Assembly (NCBI GenBank): GCA_016721185.1
Contig: JADKIP010000014.1
Span: 186,001 to 250,000 of the forward strand
Reading direction: 5' to 3'
DNA: 64,000 bases
DNA from: Candidatus Dechloromonas phosphorivorans
GTDB lineage: Bacteria > Pseudomonadota > Gammaproteobacteria > Burkholderiales > Rhodocyclaceae
The position numbers and the translations under genes are program-made. Below are positions 57,341 through 64,000 of the stretch, one piece after another. The notes under the pieces are model-generated. The model was not told where the DNA came from. It saw nothing but the letters and a program-made list of their open reading frames with translations, and searched no databases. Numbering within the stretch: the stretch's first letter is position 1; each line of letters begins with the position of its first letter.

Positions 57341-59621
57341 GTTGTAGCTCCCTCTCTCACCCCGGAAAGCTACAATGCTAGGCGATCGGCTAGCGTGGCT
57401 TTGGCCGTTGTAGCTCCCTCTCTCACCCCGGAAAGCTACAATCATATTCGGCGACTACAGCATCGTCATCAACGTTGTAGCTCCCTCTCTCACCCCGGAA
57501 AGCTACAATCCTGGGCCTACATCCACCCAACGCAGGATGTGTTGTAGCTCCCTCTCTCACCCCGGAAAGCTACAATCCCTGCAAACGCTGGCCAACGCCC
57601 GGCAGCAGTTGTAGCTCCCTCTCTCACCCCGGAAAGCTACAATCGGCTGACGCAACGGCTCGCGCCAATGCCGGGTTGTAGCTCCCTCTCTCACCCCGGA
57701 AAGCTACAATCCTCATCGCTATTTTCGTTATCTGACGAACAGTTGTAGCTCCCTCTCTCACCCCGGAAAGCTACAATCACGGCGAACTCCACCGCGGCTG
57801 GCAAACTGGTTGTAGCTCCCTCTCTCACCCCGGAAAGCTACAATCGAAGCAGGCGTACAGCATCACGGCTCACAGGTTGTAGCTCCCTCTCTCACCCCGG
57901 AAAGCTACAATCTAAATTCCGGTCAATGGCACTTCTGAACTGGTTGTAGCTCCCTCTCTCACCCCGGAAAGCTACAATCAGCTTCAGGCTCTGGCCGATT
58001 GGTTATGGGGTTGTAGCTCCCTCTCTCACCCCGGAAAGCTACAATCCATCACACGCTTTGCGCCTGGTGATTTCATGTTGTAGCTCCCTCTCTCACCCCG
58101 GAAAGCTACAATCCCCAACCACTGGCGCACCGCAGAGCTTGGTGTTGTAGCTCCCTCTCTCACCCCGGAAAGCTACAATCAAAAAGTGCCTTCGGTGCAA
58201 CGGCGATCAGGTTGTAGCTCCCTCTCTCACCCCGGAAAGCTACAATCCAAGGCCACCCGCTGCGCCGCCTGCCGCAAGTTGTAGCTCCCTCTCTCACCCC
58301 GGAAAGCTACAATCCTGGGCCTACATCCACCCGACGCAGGATGTGTTGTAGCTCCCTCTCTCACCCCGGAAAGCTACAATCTGGGACACGTTGAGGGTGC
58401 TCAAAACCGTTGTTGTAGCTCCCTCTCTCACCCCGGAAAGCTACAATCAAGATCATCACGTAGTGCCTCGCTCTTATGGTTGTAGCTCCCTCTCTCACCC
58501 CGGTTGGCGTTAGGTTTGCGATTGGTTGGTTGTAGCTCCCTCTCTCACCCCGGAAAGCTACAATCCTTGCGTTCCATATCAATATCAACCTCAAGGTTGT
58601 AGCTCCCTCTCTCACCCCGGAAAGCTACAATCCGACTCACAGAGGTCTAAATGCCAATTCTTGTTGTAGCTCCCTCTCTCACCCCGGAAAGCTACAATCG
58701 CGGCTTTCGGCGACATTGTTCGCCGAAAAGTTGTAGCTCCCTCTCTCACCCCGGAAAGCTACAATCCTACCAGTCGAATTACGAAAACGCGCGTGCGTTG
58801 TAGCTCCCTCTCTCACCCCGGAAAGCTACAATCTGCCTTCCAGTCGGCCCTTGCTGCCGAGCGGTTGTAGCTCCCTCTCTCACCCCGGAAAGCTACAATC
58901 TTCCCATGGTTCTTCCATGCCGATCAGGTGGTTGTAGCTCCCTCTCTCACCCCGGAAAGCTATAATCCGCTGGATGACGTTCGCCGTAACGAAATAAGTT
59001 GTAGCTCCCTCTCTCACCCCGGAAAGCTACAATCTGGTCGTCGTCCTTCTCGACCATCGTCCAGGTTGTAGCTCCCTCTCTCACCCCGGAAAGCTACAAT
59101 CGTAGTTGGCAACCTGTCCATTAAGTACGGGGTTGTAGCTCCCTCTCTCACCCCGGAAAGCTATAATCAGCCGGCCATCCGCTTGCCGCGCAGCGAGTTG
59201 TAGCTCCCTCTCTCACCCCGGAAAGCTACAATCGGTAGCCGGGCAGGTCGCAATTGATGCGGCGTTGTAGCTCCCTCTCTCACCCCGGAAAGCTACAATC
59301 ATGCCGAACGTGGGAGCGACTTCGGCAAGAGTTGTAGCTCCCTCTCTCACCCCGGAAAGCTACAATCACGTCTTCAAGCACAGATGCCGGCTTGGCGGTT
59401 GTAGCTCCCTCTCTCACCCCGGAAAGCTACAATCTAGACCTTGCGCCCACCAGCAGCCACAAGTGTTGTAGCTCCCTCTCTCACCCCGGAAAGCTACAAT
59501 CCAACTATCAATCGCTGTGCGTAGCGACCGTTGTAGCCCTCTCCCCGAGCTACAATCCGCTCGGCATTGTGCGCTGCATCATCGTGTTGTAGCTCCCTCT
59601 CTCACCCCGGAAAGCTACAAT
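57341..59621 (+). CRISPR. Type II-C CRISPR array, 35 repeats and 34 spacers
   Basis: Repeats are 36 bp, beginning GTTGTAGCTCCC and ending GAAAGCTACAAT, with the palindromic arms GTTGTAGC/GCTACAAT. Sequence and polarity match Neisseria-type II-C repeats, so crRNAs should be made from the + strand, opposite to the cas genes. Starts step by 67 bp (spacer 31 including a near-constant first C), except R1 (66), R18 at 58479 (17-bp deletion removing the repeat end), R28 at 59132 (29-base spacer) and the shrunken R34. R34 (59530-59556) is only 27 bp but keeps both arms. R25 (58931) and R28 carry TATAAT in place of TACAAT. Spacers at 57510-57540 and 58314-58344 differ by one base. No clear leader precedes R1. 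Confidence 0.98.
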
Positions 59622-59633
59622 CTGGCCTCAGTG

Positions 59634-59672
59634 AAATTCCCGCCCAGCCTTGGCTGGGCGGGAATTTTTTTG
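59634..59672. terminator. Bidirectional terminator between array and cas2
   Basis: AAATTCCCGCCCAGCC pairs with GGCTGGGCGGGAATTT around a TT loop (16 bp), followed by T residues on the + strand and preceded by A residues that give a T-run on the - strand. It lies between the convergent array transcript and the cas operon. Confidence 0.85.
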
Positions 59673-59685
59673 TTTATTTCTAGCC

Positions 59686-60018
59686 TCAGAAGAGCAACAT
59701 TTGGTTTGCCGAGACTTTTTTTTCCTGAAAAAGGGGCATGCCGACCAATAGGCGGATGCCGGCAAACTGCTTTTCTGTAACGGTCATGCAACGTACTGAT
59801 CCAGCAGGTGGAAGGTTGTCGACCAAGCGTTTCAAATGTTTTTCCTGAGCGTCGCTGCCGTTCAGCAGGCGCCCATAAACGGAAAACTGGAGCATGTCGT
59901 AACCATCGTTGAGCAAGAAACGGCGGAATTGTACGTAAGCGCGTTTTTCGGCCTTAGTCACCATGGGCAGATCGAAGAACAGGAGTAGTCGCATAAACCG
60001 TCGTGTCTCACTGCCCAT
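59686..60018 (-). CDS. cas2: CRISPR-associated endonuclease Cas2
   Basis: This 110-residue protein has the Cas2 ferredoxin-like fold and the catalytic-type Asp in MRLLLFFDLPMVTKAEKR, the usual start of type II Cas2. It bridges two Cas1 dimers in spacer integration. The ATG at 60018 lies 3 bp after the cas1 stop; an internal ATG at 59994 (MRLLLFFD) is the alternative start. Confidence 0.93.
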   Translation of the reverse strand: MGSETRRFMRLLLFFDLPMVTKAEKRAYVQFRRFLLNDGYDMLQFSVYGRLLNGSDAQEKHLKRLVDNLPPAGSVRCMTVTEKQFAGIRLLVGMPLFQEKKVSANQMLLF

Positions 60019-60021
60019 TGT

Positions 60022-60924
60022 TCAGCATTCCAGCCTGTGCGGCTCCAGGCCGATCAGGACTGGCAATTCGAGAGTGCTCTCATCTTCCTCGAACAGACGC
60101 GCCAGACTTTCAACGGCATATTCGATTGCGGAAAGCACTGACATGCGTCCTTGTGGCATGCCTACGTCTACGTTTAGCAGGGCGACTAGTTCGGCTTTGT
60201 CGGTGGGAGATAAGTCGCCTTCAACCATCGCAGGATGCCTGAATACATGCAGGTCGACCAAAGGGCGGAATGGCTCGATCAAGTCGTCGGCAAGATTGAA
60301 CGCGTTCTGCTCGCTGTCATGGAATAGACCGACTGTCGGGTGCAGACCATGGGCCACCAGTCCGCGGGCAATGGCGCCGCGTAGCACGGCATAGCCGTAG
60401 TCGAGGGCGGCGTTGGCCCAGCGTTCTTCGGCGCGGTGAAAACCCTGGCCGAATAATTGGACGAAGTAATGCGCTGCTGCTTGTCCTTCCAGATTTTCCA
60501 CATCACCGGAACGGACGCGCCGGGCGTAGGATTCCATGCGGTCAACGCCTTTTCGCTTGGAAAATTGAAGGCAAGCCGCCTGATTCTCGATCTTACGCCG
60601 GACGATGTTGGCCCAAGCCTGCTTGGCGAGAGGCCGCGCAACGTCCAGTTGGCGGCGCATCATGCGGGTAGTCCGGGAGTGCGCCAGAAAGGGCAGGAAG
60701 ATGCCGCTGGGTTGGTGGTTGTCACCAGTGGAATAAAGACCGATGCCGTACTCGGCGCAAGCGGACAGCACCGGATGGGTGAGATTGATTTCGCGGTGGT
60801 TGAGAACGATGACGGCAATGTCCTCAAAGGGAACGAATGCCGTCTGTTCCTGCTCGATAGCCAGTGAAAAATGCTCCCGCCGCAGCTTGGCCGGGCGGGA
60901 GATCATCACGCTACGCCAGCCCAC
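60022..60924 (-). CDS. cas1: CRISPR-associated integrase Cas1 (type II)
   Basis: This 300-residue integrase inserts new spacers. The metal ligands are visible: Glu in ENLEGQAAAHYF near 145, His in GLHPTVGLFHDSEQ near 205 and Asp in LADDLIEPFRPLVD near 220. The N-terminal beta domain has ILNHREINLTHPVLSACAEYG-like sequence typical of type II. The start overlaps the cas9 stop by 14 bp, so the cas9-cas1-cas2 genes are one operon. There is no csn2 or cas4, which fits subtype II-C. Confidence 0.95.
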   Translation of the reverse strand: MGWRSVMISRPAKLRREHFSLAIEQEQTAFVPFEDIAVIVLNHREINLTHPVLSACAEYGIGLYSTGDNHQPSGIFLPFLAHSRTTRMMRRQLDVARPLAKQAWANIVRRKIENQAACLQFSKRKGVDRMESYARRVRSGDVENLEGQAAAHYFVQLFGQGFHRAEERWANAALDYGYAVLRGAIARGLVAHGLHPTVGLFHDSEQNAFNLADDLIEPFRPLVDLHVFRHPAMVEGDLSPTDKAELVALLNVDVGMPQGRMSVLSAIEYAVESLARLFEEDESTLELPVLIGLEPHRLEC

Positions 60925-63900
60925 GGCGTGCTTCCCATTGGGCCGGGTGGATGTTCCCGAGGACGTCTACGTGAAATTTCTTAAATCTTGCAGCACTCGA
61001 GACACCTTTTTTCTTTAGGCTTTCGACACTTTTCTGATCATGTGGAAAATATTTAAGTCCGCAGTCATTGATGTTAATTCCGCTGAAGTAGCCGAATACA
61101 GACTCTCGATCAACTGTCAGCTGAAAGAGGTCATTCGGATAAAGTGAGAATTGAAACGCGTGGTTGTCGTCAATGACTGTCCATTGGCTTTCGTCTTTTT
61201 TCCCGACAACGGCCCGATTCGGAAGGGTTTTTGCCACGGCATGATGCACATATACCGGCACCAGATGGAACTTGCCGGCTCTAGTAAAGACATCCACGCG
61301 CAGCATGCTGTCGTTCTTGGCGATGCCGCCACGAACCGGGATTCCCGAAAGCTTGTCGATCACCTTCGTAACGGTACGGACGACGGGGCCTAGGGGTTTT
61401 CCTTCCTTGTCTCGTGGCCCTTTGTAATCGTCTCTTTTTGTGTCGATTGGTTTTCGTAATGGATTGCTGGGTGGAAAAGCTTTATCACCCTTGCCGTCGT
61501 GGATTTTCAGGCGTTCGCGAATCGCAGCGTAGAGCTTTTTATTACGGTGTTCGTCAATAAGCCTGCACGGGTTTGTCTCGCTGTCTTCTTCGCCGATGTC
61601 CTTCAGAGTCAGGCTGGCGAGCGGTACCTTTTGGGTGACGCTTCCGGTTTCGCGCATTTTTTCCGGTTGACCGTAGATGGTGTCTTTGTGAGCGGCCCCG
61701 CTGTTGCGTCGCTGCGGTGCTCGCGAGACGAATAGGGGGCGCAGTGTGGCCAGTGCTTCCGGCGGGTAGGTGCCGAGCCGGGCCATTTCTTCGCTCAACA
61801 ACGCTGGATTGTCGATTTTCAGGCGAGCTTCCAACTCGTGGTGGAACTGCGGCCAGGGATCGGGGAAGTGTTCGCGTAATTGCTGGAACATGGCCGGATT
61901 TACGATTTCGCCGGTTGCTATGTCGACAAAGCCTTCGCGTACCTGATCGAGTTCCTTGCGTCGAGCGTAATCGGAAAGCCGTTGGACCATGCGGTGGCTA
62001 CAGGCGGCGACCACGGTCGCATCAAGCGCATGATGACGGTCGCTATCGCCGCGGACCTTGTTCAGACCCCAGCGGGCTCGGAGGAAAGCCGTCATCTGCC
62101 CGCTGAGTACAACGCAGCGTTTCGCTTCACTATCGGCCGCTAGTTGCAAATAACGCTCGACGTAGTTCTTGAAAAAGCGGCAGATGTAGCGGGTGTCGTT
62201 GAGGTTGCGGTCGCGGAATTCCTTGGCTTCCTTCTTCCCGAAATCCTTGCGTAGCAACCGGCTGCGTTTGGCGAGACGATAGGTCTTATTCGTTTCGACG
62301 AAGGCCACGAAATTCAGCCAGCGCGGGCTGTCTTCTGCGCCCACCAGATACTCGTAGGGGGTGCGATTGCCTTTATCGCGATTCTCCTTGGCGAGCACCA
62401 GTACCTTGTTGTTCTTGCTGTCGTCGAAGCTGCGCGAGTAGGGCAAGGCATGGTCGACTTCGACGTAACCTGCTTCCAGAAGGCGGTTCAGGTCGATTGG
62501 GGCAATCGAGTAAGCACACTTGCCCTGCTGCTCTCGATACAGACGCCACTTCTCGAAATCGCTGCCCTTGGGGGCGCCGATAATGTCGAATTGCACGGCG
62601 AATTCCGCTTTGTCCTTGTCGTTACTGTCTCGAAACTCTTCCTGTTTTCGACGAACGTCCGAACGCCCTTCAATGTATTTACCGCTATCGGACCACTTTC
62701 CATTTAGTGGCCTAGACAGATCACGGGCCATTTCTATATGCACCGCAAGCGGTTGCCCATATTGGCGAACGATGGCATTGACCACCTTGCGCGCCTGATT
62801 GAGGGCGCGTAGCACAACTGGGTTGCGCGGAATGTCGGCATCCTCGCGAAACAGCATGCGACCATCCTTGTCGCGCCCGTCGTAGAACGGTGGCAGATAC
62901 TTGTGTTCGCCTTCGCCGACTTTGTGAAGCTGACTATGGTGGTAGCCCGCCTGGACGCAGGCTTCGTCATAGCGCAGCCCATTTTCCATGTGCGGCACGA
63001 TCTGGCGCAACGCCTTGAGCGACAGCGCATGGAATTTGTCGAAGCGGAGGGTCTGCAACGCTTTGATCAGGTTGTTTCGGTTGGGCAGCGGCAACTCTTC
63101 CAGTTTATGGAGGACTTCGTCATCGTCTTTGTAGACGCTCAGGACGGTGGCGATTTTGTCCAGAATCTCCGGTTGACCGCAGCAGGCAGCGCCGGCCAAG
63201 CCTTCCCATTCGGTTTCCAATCCCGCTTCTCGCAAAGTGTTACGCAATTCCTGCCAGCCGGGAATTTTGACCAAGGAGCCTTCTTCTGGGTCTTTGGCCT
63301 TGCCTTCAGACTTTTGTTTTTCGCTAGGGTAGGACAGGCCGGTGAATTTGAATTTATCTTTGTCCAGAAAACCAGCCTTGTTCAAAGCGCTGGCAAGTTG
63401 CTTGTAGGTAAGCCCTGCTTTTTTATAGGTAAGGCCTGCTTGCTTGTAAGGCAGCGGTAATGCGATGGCACGTTCTTGTTCAGTGAGAGGTCGGGTGACA
63501 CCGTCGACAACAATGCGCAGGTTGTTGAGGCGGGTTAGCCAGACATGGCGTTCGGCGGTGAAGCTGGCTTTAGGTGCGCGGAATTCGGCTTTTTCGAATG
63601 TGCATTTTCCGAGCATCTTGAGCAGGTCGCTGCCGGCCAGCGCCGGTTTTTGCGCCCAGAACAGACCGTTCTTGCGGTCGCCATCGCCGAGGATGGCTTG
63701 TTCCAGTGCGGCGTCGGTATGTGGGTTGCCCAATTCACGTTGCTTCTGGAACAGCAGGGCAAGTTCCTCGCCGAGCAGGACGCGGGACAATGCCTTGCCG
63801 TAGTCGCCCTGTTTATTGCGTTGCGCTTCCGGAAATTCGGCAAGGACCATTTCGGCGGTGCTGCGATAGCCCTTTTCCTTCATCAGCTTTGCCGTGCCGG

Positions 63901-64000
63901 CGAGGCCTTGTTTGACCTTGCCGCTTTCCCCTTTGCTGTCGCCATCGGCCTGTTTTTCCTCGGCGCGACTGGTCCAGTGAAAGCCCCGGTGTTTGCATAG
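60911..64000 (-). CDS. cas9: Cas9 (type II-C), N-terminus beyond the window
   Basis: The frame is open to the window edge: 39 residues before the first Met at 63883 read LCKHRGFHWTSRAEE onward, matching the Cas9 region after the bridge helix. The first RuvC segment and bridge helix are therefore outside. Visible nuclease motifs are intact: RuvC-II LAVHIEMARDLS, HNH YVEVDHALPYSRSFDDSKNN with the catalytic His, and RuvC-III DRHHALDATVVAACS. The C-terminal PAM-interacting part (about the last 250 residues) resembles NmeCas9-like proteins. At 1030 visible residues it is a compact II-C type. A 21-bp tandem duplication lies at 63407-63448. PAM unknown. Confidence 0.95.
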   Translation of the reverse strand, partial: LCKHRGFHWTSRAEEKQADGDSKGESGKVKQGLAGTAKLMKEKGYRSTAEMVLAEFPEAQRNKQGDYGKALSRVLLGEELALLFQKQRELGNPHTDAALEQAILGDGDRKNGLFWAQKPALAGSDLLKMLGKCTFEKAEFRAPKASFTAERHVWLTRLNNLRIVVDGVTRPLTEQERAIALPLPYKQAGLTYKKAGLTYKQLASALNKAGFLDKDKFKFTGLSYPSEKQKSEGKAKDPEEGSLVKIPGWQELRNTLREAGLETEWEGLAGAACCGQPEILDKIATVLSVYKDDDEVLHKLEELPLPNRNNLIKALQTLRFDKFHALSLKALRQIVPHMENGLRYDEACVQAGYHHSQLHKVGEGEHKYLPPFYDGRDKDGRMLFREDADIPRNPVVLRALNQARKVVNAIVRQYGQPLAVHIEMARDLSRPLNGKWSDSGKYIEGRSDVRRKQEEFRDSNDKDKAEFAVQFDIIGAPKGSDFEKWRLYREQQGKCAYSIAPIDLNRLLEAGYVEVDHALPYSRSFDDSKNNKVLVLAKENRDKGNRTPYEYLVGAEDSPRWLNFVAFVETNKTYRLAKRSRLLRKDFGKKEAKEFRDRNLNDTRYICRFFKNYVERYLQLAADSEAKRCVVLSGQMTAFLRARWGLNKVRGDSDRHHALDATVVAACSHRMVQRLSDYARRKELDQVREGFVDIATGEIVNPAMFQQLREHFPDPWPQFHHELEARLKIDNPALLSEEMARLGTYPPEALATLRPLFVSRAPQRRNSGAAHKDTIYGQPEKMRETGSVTQKVPLASLTLKDIGEEDSETNPCRLIDEHRNKKLYAAIRERLKIHDGKGDKAFPPSNPLRKPIDTKRDDYKGPRDKEGKPLGPVVRTVTKVIDKLSGIPVRGGIAKNDSMLRVDVFTRAGKFHLVPVYVHHAVAKTLPNRAVVGKKDESQWTVIDDNHAFQFSLYPNDLFQLTVDRESVFGYFSGININDCGLKYFPHDQKSVESLKKKGVSSAARFKKFHVDVLGNIHPAQWEARRGLA
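63173..63184 (+). repeat. TTGACCGCAGCA motif copy 10
   Basis: Perfect + strand copy inside cas9, a - strand gene, which reads Cys-Cys-Gly-Gln-Pro here, yet another frame. Confidence 0.8.
63407..63448 (-). repeat. 21-bp tandem duplication in cas9
   Basis: Two adjacent units encode YKQAGLT and YKKAGLT, followed by a partial third unit (YKQL). The reading frame is kept. Confidence 0.85.

Noticed and set aside
56123..57445. A 440-codon - strand frame running from aroG antisense into the CRISPR array
   Set aside because: Its N-terminal end is translated CRISPR repeats (IVAFRGERGSYN), and the rest is aroG antisense.
58361..59780. Short ORFs inside the CRISPR array
   Set aside because: They are translations of repeats and spacers, not genes.

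Overview
The window looks like a chromosomal segment of a GC-rich betaproteobacterium. The gene set (CcoG, CysI plus DUF934, GlnE, YhdP, cytochrome c4-type proteins, a PAS-GGDEF-EAL protein, a PilZ flagellar brake, a type II-C CRISPR-Cas system) fits Rhodocyclales (Dechloromonas/Azonexus-like). That placement is inference from family resemblance; no search was run.

Layout. 1-718 is repeat-rich intergenic DNA with a long imperfect inverted repeat. 719-6505 is an operon of periplasmic adaptor, sulfide:quinone oxidoreductase-like flavoprotein, RND pump and DUF2892 membrane protein. 6640-9970 holds a c-di-GMP enzyme whose 3' end, with RAYT transposase debris, has been tandemly duplicated (2 x 619 bp), next to a nearly full-length RAYT. 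10208-14779 carries an orphan lipoprotein, two tandem beta-hydroxyacid dehydrogenases and a YcgR-like PilZ protein. 14851-26884 carries two cation/proton antiporters, a Usp, a mtnA-mtnB-dmeF operon, a FIST-MCP chemoreceptor, a methionine-type aminotransferase, mscL and a MocR-like regulator. 27057-34041 is a type I restriction-modification island (regulator, hsdR, hsdM, yhcG-like nuclease, decayed hsdS). 34294-37820 has a VOC protein and a hybrid kinase with a PhnD-like binding protein, bracketed by dispersed repeats. 38260-57268 is mostly housekeeping: ccoG, cysI/DUF934, EamA transporter, cytochrome c, thrE, glnE, yhdP, nitrilase, tldD, cytochrome c4, a double-PilJ protein, rsmJ and aroG. 57341-64000 is a 35-repeat type II-C CRISPR array with cas2, cas1 and a cas9 that runs off the end of the window.

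Cross-cutting observations. The 12-mer TTGACCGCAGCA occurs ten times perfectly (chance expectation far below one). Nine copies lie inside genes, in every reading frame and both orientations, and eight of ten point along the + strand regardless of gene direction. It looks like a DNA-level signal (uptake, recombination or chromosome-polarity) or the core of a REP-like family. A longer ~30 bp form recurs in intergenic DNA around the restriction and kinase loci. Several genes are split by what look like single-base frameshifts (FIST-MCP, hybrid kinase, PhnD-like protein, the N-terminus of a CPA2 antiporter). Either the assembly has indel errors or several accessory genes are decaying. Two palindromic REP-like elements sit in frame inside coding sequences (mtnB, hsdM).
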